From DASSHA01 sp035693145 (GTDB taxonomy: Bacteria > Chloroflexota > Limnocylindria > Limnocylindrales > CSP1-4), in NCBI GenBank assembly GCA_035693145.1, contig DASSHA010000007.1, forward strand, positions 1 to 20,818: a stretch of 20,818 bases of DNA, given 5' to 3'. A model generated the notes under the pieces. It saw only the letters and a program-made list of their open reading frames with translations, had not been told where the DNA came from and did no database searches. The position numbers and the translations under genes were made by a program. Shown here piece after piece: positions 7,432 to 14,918 of the stretch; the stretch's first letter is position 1; the number at the start of each line of letters is the position of its first letter.

Positions 7432-8801
7432 GCTTGACTCCCATGGGTGACGCCGGCTGTGACGGTGGATGAGGGGCTGGCCGCGGGGCTCAGGAGCTCG
7501 GCGGATTCGAGAGCGTCGGCAGCCGCCGAGATGACGGCGAAGGGGAGGCCCGCCCGCTCGGCGATGTCGAAGAGCGAGTGCTCACCGTCGCTCAGATTGA
7601 GCACCCACAGCGAGGCGAGCTCCGCGGTCGCGATGTCGCCGGTCCCGCCGAGGAGCGCGTACAGGCCGCGGCGACCGAGCTGCGGCTCGCCCATCGGCGA
7701 ACGGTTGACGTACGTACGGTCTCCGTCGAGCGTGTCGATGATCGTCCGGCAGAGCGCCAGCGTGTCCTCGAGGCTCGAGGGCTGGACGAAGTCGGGATCG
7801 TCCGCCGACGTGTGGTATTCGGGATAGGTGCCGTGCGGGGTGCGCGACAGGAGGCCGACCGGGAGCCCGATCCCCGGCGAGTTGTATTGGCGCTCGTCGT
7901 AGCCCCACGGGACGAAGTCGACGACGGCGTGCGACCGACCCGACGTCTGGAGGGCGTGGATCACGGTGCGATCCATCCGCCCGCCGTCGCGCGATCGCTT
8001 GTACGTGTGTCCGCCCGCGTCTCCCACGCCGGCGATCACGAGCCCCGAGCTGAACCCCCGGAGCGCGTCGACGTTCCGGCTCAGCCAGGTCAGCGCCCCG
8101 ATGGTGCTCGGGACGAACACGAACCGGTAGGACAGTCGGCGTCGCCGACGGCGCAGCTCCTCTGCGAGCGCGGCCACGACGACGATGCCACTGAGGTTGT
8201 CGTTTGCCAGCGACGGATGGCAGACGTGCGTCGAGATGAGGATCTCCTCGCTCGTGTCACCCGGGAGGCGCAGCTCGCCGTACGTCAGCGACCCGTCGAA
8301 CAGCGAGCTGTCGATCCGGACGTCGTACTCGCCGGGCTCGAGGGATTCGACCAGCCGGTGCGACGCGCAGAGGCCCCAGGTCCGGCGATAGAAGGACGTT
8401 CGGTAGGGGATGAGGTCGGGCTGGGACTCGATCGAGTGGAGATGCGCACGGAGCACGTCGAGCGGGACGCGAGCGTCGATCGGCTCGCTGTAGCCCATCA
8501 CGTGGAGCGTCGAATCGGCGAAGTCGAGGATGACCTTTCCGGCCGGACCGACGACGGTCGCGCCCCGGATCGACCATTCGGGCGGGACCGTCCAATCGAA
8601 CACCGGCGTCCCGGACGGAACCTCGTGGATCCGAAGCGGGATGCGCTCGGCGAGAATCCGTAACGTGTCGCGCACCCCGTCGCCGGTGATGCTTCGGCAG
8701 ATGGGGTACAGCCGTCGCAGGAGCGAATGCATCTCGTCGCCGCGAATGCGTGAGTCGGCAACGGCTTCCGCATTCGGCTGATCGATCACGGTCGAGATCA
8801 T
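7428..8801 (-). CDS. DUF4910/DUF2172 aminopeptidase-like protein with C-terminal winged helix
   Basis: The protein has 457 residues from the ATG at 8801. The frame stays open to 8942, but that leader is charged, low-complexity and would cover the divergent promoter region. RRLYPICRSITGDGVR and EVPSGTPVFDWTVP at the N-terminus are hallmarks of this family. Metal-ligand motifs resembling M28 zinc peptidases follow: STHVCHPS.ANDNLSG (about 190-205), DERQYNSPG (about 302) and PEYHTSADD (about 328). The end (about 380-445) looks like the family's winged-helix domain. Structures of homologues show an aminopeptidase-like fold, but I know of no established substrate. First gene of a coupled operon with the cytidylyltransferase and PIG-L deacetylase, so a role in removing an acyl or aminoacyl group from a sugar or glycan is plausible but unproven. 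Confidence 0.85.
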   Translation of the reverse strand: MISTVIDQPNAEAVADSRIRGDEMHSLLRRLYPICRSITGDGVRDTLRILAERIPLRIHEVPSGTPVFDWTVPPEWSIRGATVVGPAGKVILDFADSTLHVMGYSEPIDARVPLDVLRAHLHSIESQPDLIPYRTSFYRRTWGLCASHRLVESLEPGEYDVRIDSSLFDGSLTYGELRLPGDTSEEILISTHVCHPSLANDNLSGIVVVAALAEELRRRRRRLSYRFVFVPSTIGALTWLSRNVDALRGFSSGLVIAGVGDAGGHTYKRSRDGGRMDRTVIHALQTSGRSHAVVDFVPWGYDERQYNSPGIGLPVGLLSRTPHGTYPEYHTSADDPDFVQPSSLEDTLALCRTIIDTLDGDRTYVNRSPMGEPQLGRRGLYALLGGTGDIATAELASLWVLNLSDGEHSLFDIAERAGLPFAVISAAADALESAELLSPAASPSSTVTAGVTHGSQA

Positions 8802-8862
8802 ATCGGCGACAACTTCCCAATCGCCCTCCGGGCGAGCGTGCCTCGTCTCGTCACCCAGAGAC

Positions 8863-8880
8863 TGGTGCCGGCCGGCACCA
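8863..8880. promoter_or_regulatory. Perfect 18-bp palindrome, candidate operator between divergent operons
   Basis: TGGTGCCGGCCGGCACCA is identical to its reverse complement. It sits in the 158-base gap between the divergent starts at 8801 and 8960, well placed to control both operons. A TATCGT hexamer at 8910-8915 could be a -10 for the plus-strand operon, but no matching -35 is visible. A shorter stem (TCGCCC/GGGCGA, 8821-8835) lies nearer the minus-strand start. GC-rich DNA yields palindromes more easily than balanced DNA, yet 18 perfect bases are notable. Confidence 0.4.
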
Positions 8881-8959
8881 TGACGCGCTCCGCCACGCTC
8901 GCCAGACGCTATCGTTGGTTGATCCCTTTCGACCCTTGACAATCATCCCGGAGTTATCC

Positions 8960-10045
8960 ATGCGCGTTCTCGTGACCGGCAGCGAGGGCTACATCGGCTC
9001 GGTGCTCATGCCACTCCTGGCCAGTGCCGGGCACGATCCCGTCGGCCTCGACACCGGCCTGTATCGAGGCTGCGACCTCGGCGAGCCACAGGTCGAGTGG
9101 CCGACCATCCGGCGCGACATCCGCGACGTCACGCCCGCGGACATCGCCGGGTTCGAGGCCGTCGTCCACCTCGCGGCGCTGTCGAACGACCCGCTCGGCC
9201 AGCTCGACGCCGAGCGCACGTACGACGTCAACTACCGGGCCTCCGTCCGACTGGCCAACGCCGCGAAGGCGGCCGGTGCGACCCGGTTCCTGTTCTCCTC
9301 CTCGTGCAGCCTGTACGGCGCCGCCGGCGAGGCGCCTGTCGACGAAACCGCGGCGTTCAACCCGGTCACCGCGTACGGCGAATCGAAGATCCTCACCGAG
9401 CGGGAGGTCGGCAAGCTCGCCGACGACACGTTCTCGCCGGTCTACCTGCGGAACGCCACGGCGTACGGCGTCTCTCCCCGGCTGCGAGGCGACATCGTCG
9501 TCAACAACCTCGTGGGCTGGGCGTTCTGCACCGGGGAGGTTCGGCTCCAGAGCGACGGGTCCCCGTGGCGACCGCTCGTCCACGTGCGCGACATCTGCCA
9601 GGCGTTCATCGAGATCCTGGCCGCCCCGCGGGAGGCGATCCACGGCGAGGCGTTCAACGTGGGGCGCGACGAGGACAACCTCCAGATCCGGACGATCGCG
9701 GAGCTCATCGAACGGGCACTGCCGGGCAGCAGGATCACGTTCGCCGCGGGAGCGAGCGCGGACAAGCGCGACTATCGCGTCGCCTTCGGCAAGATCCGCG
9801 AGCGGATTCCCTCGTTTCGGCCGCAATGGACCGTCGCGGACGGCGTCGTCGAGCTCGCCGAGGCGTACCGGGCCACCGGGCTGCGGCTCGAGGATCTAAC
9901 GGGGCCGCGGTTCACCCGTCTGGCACGGATCGAGGAGCTGCTCGCGTCGGGCACGATCGACGGCGACCTTCGGCCCATCGACACGGACGGTTCGTCGGCC
10001 GATCCGGACCGTCGCGCCGTCGCCGCCGAGACGGTCGGTGGCTGA
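8960..10045 (+). CDS. Extended-SDR NAD-dependent sugar epimerase/dehydratase
   Basis: The 361-residue protein starts at the ATG at 8960, preceded by GGAG with a six-base spacer. Upstream in-frame codons belong to the intergenic region. The Rossmann motif GSEGYIG is at 7-13, the serine of the triad is in SSSCSLYG (113-120), and YGESK gives Tyr139 and Lys143. WRPLVHVRDICQAF and the following FNVGRDEDN are typical of nucleotide-sugar epimerases and dehydratases. It lacks the features of CDP-glucose 4,6-dehydratase as I know them and looks GalE-like. It overlaps the C-methyltransferase by eight bases, so the two probably act in sequence on one nucleotide sugar. The exact reaction (epimerisation, 4-ketoreduction or dehydration) cannot be read from sequence. 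Confidence 0.87.
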   Translation: MRVLVTGSEGYIGSVLMPLLASAGHDPVGLDTGLYRGCDLGEPQVEWPTIRRDIRDVTPADIAGFEAVVHLAALSNDPLGQLDAERTYDVNYRASVRLANAAKAAGATRFLFSSSCSLYGAAGEAPVDETAAFNPVTAYGESKILTEREVGKLADDTFSPVYLRNATAYGVSPRLRGDIVVNNLVGWAFCTGEVRLQSDGSPWRPLVHVRDICQAFIEILAAPREAIHGEAFNVGRDEDNLQIRTIAELIERALPGSRITFAAGASADKRDYRVAFGKIRERIPSFRPQWTVADGVVELAEAYRATGLRLEDLTGPRFTRLARIEELLASGTIDGDLRPIDTDGSSADPDRRAVAAETVGG

Positions 10046-11276
10046 CGCGATCCGCATCGAGCGCTGTCGCTCGTGCGGGGCTCCGAACCCGCGGCCGTTC
10101 CTTGATCTCGGCGTCACGCCGGTCGCGAACGCCCTGCTCGATGAGGCCGATCTCGGCGCCCCCGAGCCCCGCTTCCCGCTCGAGGTCGCGATGTGCGAGT
10201 CGTGCACGCTCGTGCAGCTGACGCACGTGCTCCCGGCCGACAGGATCTTCGACGCCGCCTACCCGTACTTCTCGTCCTACTCGGACGTCGTCGTGGCGCA
10301 CGCAAAGGAGCACGTCGAGGGACTCATCTCCTCGGGCCGGCTCGGCTCGGACAGCCTCATCGTGGAGGTGGCGAGCAATGACGGATACCTGCTCAAGCAC
10401 GCGGCGGAGGCAGGCATCGGCGTCCTCGGCATCGAACCGACGCCCGGACCGGCCGCCGCCTCCCGGGCGCTCGGGATCCCGACCGTCGAGGCCTTCTTCG
10501 GCGAGGACCTCGCGCGGACGCTGTGCGAGGAGGGAAAGCGCGCCGACGTGATCGTCGCCAACAACGTCATGGCCCACGTCCCGGATCTCAACTCGTTCGT
10601 CGCCGGCTTTCGGACGCTCGTCGCGGACGACGGCGTCATCACGGTCGAGAACCCGTGGGTCCGCGACCTCGTCCAGCGATCCGAGTTCGACACGATCTAC
10701 CACGAGCACGTCTGCTACCTGTCGTGCACGGCCGTCGACAACCTCATGCGTCGCCACTCGCTGTCGCTCAACGATGTCGAGTACTTCCCGGACCTCCACG
10801 GTGGAACGCTCCGTTGGTGGATCTCGCCGATCGCGGCGCGAACGGCCCGCCTCGAGCGCTACCTGGCCGAGGAGCGGGCGATCGGAATGACCTCGTTCGC
10901 GTTCTACGCAGAGCTCGGGGCCAAGGTTCGCCGCGCCGTCGACGCGCTCAAGGGCCTCCTCGCATCGCTCAAGGCCGAGGGTGCCTCGATCGCCGCGTAC
11001 GCGGCGGCCGCGAAGGGCGCGACCCTCCTCAACTACGCCGGGATCGACCGATCGACGATCGACTTCGTGGTCGACCGCAACGTCCACAAGCAGGGCAAGT
11101 ACATGCCGGGGGCGCGGCTGCCGATCCTCGACCCGGTCGCGCTCGTGGAACGGCGGCCCGACTACGTGCTGATCCTGGCCTGGAACTTCGAGGCGGAGAT
11201 CGTCGCCCAGCAGCAGGCGTACCGCGACCTCGGCGGCAGATTCATCATCCCGATCCCCGAGCCGCGCATCGTCTGA
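10038..11276 (+). CDS. Zinc-containing SAM-dependent sugar C-methyltransferase
   Basis: The 412-residue protein has the three-part layout of NDP-hexose C-methyltransferases such as TylC3 and TcaB9. An N-terminal zinc domain has CRSC (Cys10, Cys13) and CESC (Cys53, Cys56). A SAM-binding Rossmann core has IVEVASNDGYLLK (108-120) and NNVMAHVPD (175-183). The catalytic-loop signature YHEH is at 221-224, in the DTIYHEHVCYLS context, and a C-terminal C-methyltransferase domain follows. Characterised members methylate a 4-keto-6-deoxy nucleotide sugar at C3. The start is GTG at 10038, inside the end of the SDR gene. Together with the divergent cytidylyltransferase this suggests a branched sugar. Family is very likely; the regiochemistry and the carrier nucleotide are inferred. 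Confidence 0.9.
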   Translation: MADAIRIERCRSCGAPNPRPFLDLGVTPVANALLDEADLGAPEPRFPLEVAMCESCTLVQLTHVLPADRIFDAAYPYFSSYSDVVVAHAKEHVEGLISSGRLGSDSLIVEVASNDGYLLKHAAEAGIGVLGIEPTPGPAAASRALGIPTVEAFFGEDLARTLCEEGKRADVIVANNVMAHVPDLNSFVAGFRTLVADDGVITVENPWVRDLVQRSEFDTIYHEHVCYLSCTAVDNLMRRHSLSLNDVEYFPDLHGGTLRWWISPIAARTARLERYLAEERAIGMTSFAFYAELGAKVRRAVDALKGLLASLKAEGASIAAYAAAAKGATLLNYAGIDRSTIDFVVDRNVHKQGKYMPGARLPILDPVALVERRPDYVLILAWNFEAEIVAQQQAYRDLGGRFIIPIPEPRIV

Positions 11277-11294
11277 CCGGACGGTCCCGCGTTT

Positions 11295-11338
11295 CTCAGG
11301 TCGCGCGTTTCTCAGGCGCCTTCGACGCGCGACCTGAG
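11295..11338. terminator. Perfect 13-bp inverted repeat between convergent genes
   Basis: CTCAGGTCGCGCG (11295-11307) is matched exactly by CGCGCGACCTGAG (11326-11338) around an 18-base loop. It lies just after the methyltransferase stop at 11276 and overlaps the last codons of the convergent phosphoglycosyltransferase (stop at 11312-11314). This position fits a bidirectional terminator. TTT precedes the left arm, giving at most a short A/U tract for the minus strand, and no long T-run follows on the plus strand. A second CTCAGG at 11311-11316 inside the loop makes a small direct repeat. Confidence 0.5.
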
Positions 11339-12331
11339 GACCCGATCGGCGCTCCTCGGCCGGCGCTCGGCCCACCTGACCGACGCCATGTACGCCACCC
11401 AGGCAATGGCCACCGCCAGGATGACCGCGAACCGCGCGACGACGTCGCCCGCGATGTAGCTCTCGGCAGCGACGGCGGACAACGCGCTCGCGCCGACATA
11501 CAGCGCCGCCACCGATCGATGGTCGACGCCGGCATCCGCGAGCCGCTGGTAGTGATGCTCGCGGTGCGCGGTCAGGAGCGGCTTTCGCGCCACGCCACGT
11601 CGGACGAGCGTGACGCCTGCGTCGAGGACGAACGGCAGGGCGACGAACCCGAATGTCGCGGGCCCGGCGGCATCGCCGGCGCTCAATGCGCTCGCCGCGA
11701 GCACGAACCCGAGGAACGTGCTGCCGGCGTCACCCATGAAGATGCTCGCGGGGTGGTGGTTCCACACGAGGAAACCGAGCGTCGCGCCGGCCACGCCGAT
11801 CAGCCCGATGGCCGGCGCGCCGGCCGCGAGCAGCCCGAGCGCCACCACGACCGTCGTCCCGCCCGCGAGGCCGTCGAGCCCGTCCATGAAGTTCCAGACG
11901 TTGACGATCCCGACGAGAACGGTCGTGGTGAGTGCGATCGCGGCGGGACCGGACACCGTCGCGGGCCCCCACGGCAGGGCGAGCGTGAGCGCTGGCTCGA
12001 GACGAACCGCGAACGCGAGGCTGATGGCGAGCTGGAGGGCGAGCCTCACCGCAGGAGCGAGCGATCGGAGATCGTCGATCGCGCCCACGACCGCGACCGC
12101 TGTACCCGCGACGAGGATCGACAACTGCGTATCCGTGAGGTTCCCGGTTGCCGCGGCAGCCCACGTCCCGAGGACGATGCCGATGCCGCCGAGCGTGGGC
12201 GTGGCAACGGTGTGCGAGCTCCGGGAGACCGGTTGGTCGAGGACGTTGCGTGCTCGCGAGACGATCTCGACGACCCGAACGCCGACGAGCGCGACGACGA
12301 ATGCGAGCAGACCCGCCGAGACTGTCGTCAT
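11312..12331 (-). CDS. Polyprenyl-phosphate sugar-1-phosphate transferase (WecA/MraY superfamily, WbpL-like)
   Basis: The 339-residue protein is hydrophobic with about ten membrane segments. It carries the superfamily motifs in order: IDDLRSL (Asp86, Asp87, Mg binding), NVWNFMDGLDGLAGG (144-158), FMGDAGSTFLG (198-208) and the HREHH cytoplasmic loop (256-260). These enzymes move a sugar-1-phosphate from a UDP-sugar to undecaprenyl phosphate, the first step in building a lipid-linked polysaccharide unit. The start ATG overlaps the stop of the upstream SDR (ATGA). Last gene of the long minus-strand operon. Adjacency to a WbpV-like SDR and a WbpM-like dehydratase suggests a FucNAc- or QuiNAc-type donor. 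Enzyme class is firm; the donor is inferred. Confidence 0.9.
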   Translation of the reverse strand: MTTVSAGLLAFVVALVGVRVVEIVSRARNVLDQPVSRSSHTVATPTLGGIGIVLGTWAAAATGNLTDTQLSILVAGTAVAVVGAIDDLRSLAPAVRLALQLAISLAFAVRLEPALTLALPWGPATVSGPAAIALTTTVLVGIVNVWNFMDGLDGLAGGTTVVVALGLLAAGAPAIGLIGVAGATLGFLVWNHHPASIFMGDAGSTFLGFVLAASALSAGDAAGPATFGFVALPFVLDAGVTLVRRGVARKPLLTAHREHHYQRLADAGVDHRSVAALYVGASALSAVAAESYIAGDVVARFAVILAVAIAWVAYMASVRWAERRPRSADRVLRSRVEGA

Positions 12332-13284
12332 CGCACCCGCTCACCGGCGTACCAGCGCGCGATCCGCTCCGTCGCGTCGGCCAACCCGACTCTCGGCCGA
12401 TAGCCGCTGGCCGCGACGAAGGCGCCGATCGAGTAGCTGACCGACGTCGTGAGCGTCAGCACGCGCGAGGCGTCGAGGAGCGGCGGAACGCCCCGTCGTC
12501 GCGCGATGCGCTCGAGGAGGTTCGCGCCGGCGACGAGTACCGCGCTCGGTGCAGCGACCGTGCGGGGGCGGACGCCGAGCGCCGCTGCCAACGCCGCGAT
12601 CACCTCGCGGAGCTCGTACGAGTGCTCATCGCCCACGATGAAGGTTCGCCCGTAGCACGTCTCCCGTCCGATGGCCAGCGCGACCGCCTGGGCAACGTTC
12701 TGCACGTAGGTGAATGGGATGAGGCTCGCACCGCCGCCAGGCAGGACCACCACCGGAAGGGTAACGAACCGACAGAGCGTCGCCGCGAGTCCCCGCCCTT
12801 CCCCGAAGACCGACGTCGGTCGAATGACGGTCACCGCGAGCTCGTCGCGAAGCTCCGCGAGCGCCGCCTCGGCCGCGCGCTTGCTCCAGGCGTACGGGGA
12901 CATCAGCGGTCCGGTGGCGGTCTCGTCGTGCGGCCCGCCCGAGAGTCGACCCATGGCGGCGACGCTGCTCACGTGGACGAGCTGTCGTGCGCCACGGGCA
13001 ATCGACGCCTCCGCGAGGATCCGCACGCCCTCGACGTTGACTGTCCGGAAGCGTTGAAGGCCATCCGCTGATCGGTCGGTGGCGGCTGCGTACCCGGCGG
13101 CATTGACGACGACGTCGCCTGGCCGGATCGTCCGTTCCAGCGACGAACGATCGGACAGGTCGGCCGTTGACCGCGGGACGACGACGATCCGTCGGCCGGG
13201 ATCCTGCGCCAGCTCGGCCGCGACGCGCGATCCCACGAAGCCGGTTCCCCCGAACAGGACGACGCGGCCGTCTTGATCGTTCAC
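12328..13284 (-). CDS. WbpV-like NAD-dependent sugar epimerase/4-ketoreductase
   Basis: The protein has 318 residues from the GTG at 13284 (VNDQDGRVV), 13 bases after the flippase stop. The frame is open back to 13392, but that extension lies within the flippase gene and is Arg/Ser-rich. The Rossmann motif is FGGTGFVG (about 11-18), with HVSSVAAMG and PYAWSKRAAE (Tyr131, Lys135) giving the SDR triad. VIRPTSVFGEGRG and PFTYVQNVAQAV follow the epimerase pattern. In O-antigen clusters a reductase of this type (WbpV) sits next to a WbpL-type transferase and reduces the 4-keto sugar made by WbpM. The same trio is here, so UDP-FucNAc/QuiNAc synthesis is plausible. A 4-epimerase is the main alternative. 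No clear ribosome binding site is visible. Confidence 0.83.
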   Translation of the reverse strand: MNDQDGRVVLFGGTGFVGSRVAAELAQDPGRRIVVVPRSTADLSDRSSLERTIRPGDVVVNAAGYAAATDRSADGLQRFRTVNVEGVRILAEASIARGARQLVHVSSVAAMGRLSGGPHDETATGPLMSPYAWSKRAAEAALAELRDELAVTVIRPTSVFGEGRGLAATLCRFVTLPVVVLPGGGASLIPFTYVQNVAQAVALAIGRETCYGRTFIVGDEHSYELREVIAALAAALGVRPRTVAAPSAVLVAGANLLERIARRRGVPPLLDASRVLTLTTSVSYSIGAFVAASGYRPRVGLADATERIARWYAGERVR

Positions 13285-13297
13285 TGCCGGGAAGGCA

Positions 13298-14884
13298 TCA
13301 GGCGGGGCGGACCCGGCGCGCGAGCGTGCCCCACGAGTTGCGGATGACGTGCGCCGGCTCCGCGAGGCCGAGATGGGACGCCACGACGACATAGCCGGCG
13401 GCCCCGGCCAGCGTCAGGAGCACGAGCAAGCCGATGCTCACGACCAGTGGCTGCGCCGGTGCGAGCCAGGCGACCGCGGCGACGGGCGCGGCGACGATCC
13501 CGCTCGCGAGGGTGACACGCGCCAGCACCGAGACGAGTCCGGCGCCATCGAACCCGGTCTCCTCACGATCGAGGCGCCAGCCCATCACCGCGAGAACGAT
13601 CGCCAGCGTGGCCGACGACGACAGGGCGATGCCGGCGGCGCCGAGGAGCGTCCCGAAGACGACATTGAAGATGAGGTTCAGGACCGCATTGGCGAAGCCC
13701 ATCGTCATGAGCAGGAGGCCGCGGCGCCGACTGTTGTGGGCGCCGACGAGGATCGCCTGGATCATCGTCAGGACGATCAGCGCCGCGAAGCCGGCGAGGA
13801 CTCCGGCAGTGCCTTGTGTGTCGGCCTCGTCGAACGCCCCTCGCTCGTATGCAACGCGAGTGATCAGCGGCGCGAGCGCCGCCGTGGCGACCGAGACCGG
13901 CAGGAACAGTGCGATGACGTAGCGCATCTGGCGGTGTGCCGCCTCGCCCATCCTCGCCCCGAGCTCGGATTGGCTCGAACGGACGAGCGATGGGTAGACG
14001 ACCTGCGACCATGCCGGGCCGATCGTGTTCAACGGCAGCTTGACGACGTTCTCCCCGAATCGCAGCAGGCTGACGGCGCCGACGCTGAGCAGCGAGCCGA
14101 TCGCCCGGTCAGCGAGCAGGTTGAACTGGAGGACGAAGGCGCTTGCGGTCAGCGGCGTCGCATGTCTCACAAAGCCCGTCGACTCGCCGCGCGAGATCCG
14201 CAGGGTTGGCCGGGGTACGAGTCCCGTTCGAACGAGCGCGATGACGAGGACGCCAAGCGTGATCGCGGCATTCAGCAGCAGGGCGATCGCGAACGCGGTG
14301 AGTCGCAGCTGCCCCCACAGTGCGAAGGTCACGATGGTCGACACGAGCGGTCCGGCCAGCCAGGCGATCCCGACGGCCCAGAACCGCCTCTCGAGCTGCA
14401 GCACGACCGTCACCATTCCCGCGATCGCCGTCAGCACCAGGATCGGCGCAACCACTGGGACGTAGCCAAGGGCGGTCGCTCGGCCGGCGGCGTCGAGCCC
14501 GGGGCCAGCGATCGACACGACAAGCGGCGCGAGTGCCACGAGCAGGATCACGAGCCCCGCCCCGAGGACGCCGATCCACGACACGATCGCGCCCACGAAC
14601 GTGAGCGCTGCATCACGACCGTCGCGAGCCTCGAGCTCGGCGTACGTCGGTGCGAGGGCCGCCGCGGCGCCACTGGCCAGCAGCCCGGCGAACATCGTCG
14701 GCGCGACGAGCGCGACGAGGAGGCCGTCGAGCTCGGGGGACGCGCCTACCTGCGAGGCGACGAACAGCTCGCGCGCGACACTGAAGACCTGACCGAACCC
14801 TGCCGCGACGGCCAGGATGGCCGCGCTCTGGCCGAGCTCGCGCAGGGATTCGACGGGCCCGGCGGCCTCCCCCTCGGCGGTCAT
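13298..14884 (-). CDS. MurJ/MviN-like lipid-linked oligosaccharide flippase
   Basis: The protein has 528 residues from the ATG at 14884, with GGGA just upstream. The in-frame ATG at 14971 would overlap the asparagine synthase. It has about 14 hydrophobic segments. Similarity to MurJ is clearest in FSVARELFVASQVG, SPELDGLLVALVAP, GENVVKLPLNTIGPAWSQVVYPSL and YERGAFDEADT. MurJ flips lipid II across the membrane. Compared with E. coli MurJ as I recall it, the Arg24 and Asp39 positions are kept, but Gln replaces Arg18 and the LRRIFAEGAFS stretch reads FAGLLASGAAA, losing the paired arginines and the glutamate. With the surrounding sugar genes this suggests a Wzx-like role on a polysaccharide unit rather than lipid II. 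Fold confident, substrate inferred. Confidence 0.83.
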   Translation of the reverse strand: MTAEGEAAGPVESLRELGQSAAILAVAAGFGQVFSVARELFVASQVGASPELDGLLVALVAPTMFAGLLASGAAAALAPTYAELEARDGRDAALTFVGAIVSWIGVLGAGLVILLVALAPLVVSIAGPGLDAAGRATALGYVPVVAPILVLTAIAGMVTVVLQLERRFWAVGIAWLAGPLVSTIVTFALWGQLRLTAFAIALLLNAAITLGVLVIALVRTGLVPRPTLRISRGESTGFVRHATPLTASAFVLQFNLLADRAIGSLLSVGAVSLLRFGENVVKLPLNTIGPAWSQVVYPSLVRSSQSELGARMGEAAHRQMRYVIALFLPVSVATAALAPLITRVAYERGAFDEADTQGTAGVLAGFAALIVLTMIQAILVGAHNSRRRGLLLMTMGFANAVLNLIFNVVFGTLLGAAGIALSSSATLAIVLAVMGWRLDREETGFDGAGLVSVLARVTLASGIVAAPVAAVAWLAPAQPLVVSIGLLVLLTLAGAAGYVVVASHLGLAEPAHVIRNSWGTLARRVRPA

Positions 14885-14918
14885 CGTGTCCCGGGCCACC
14901 GGCCGTGGAGGCGCCTCG

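Noticed and set aside
8936..8941. Perfect TTGACA hexamer upstream of the SDR gene
   Set aside because: A -10 at normal spacing would fall on the start codon of the gene at 8960, so it cannot drive the full-length gene.
8802..8942. N-terminal extension of the DUF4910 gene to an ATG at 8942
   Set aside because: The extra 47 residues are charged and low-complexity, are not needed by the family, and would cover the divergent promoter region and palindrome.
10523..12403. Plus-strand open frame spanning the methyltransferase end and the phosphoglycosyltransferase
   Set aside because: It crosses two real genes in shadow frames, has low-complexity charged composition and no recognisable domain.
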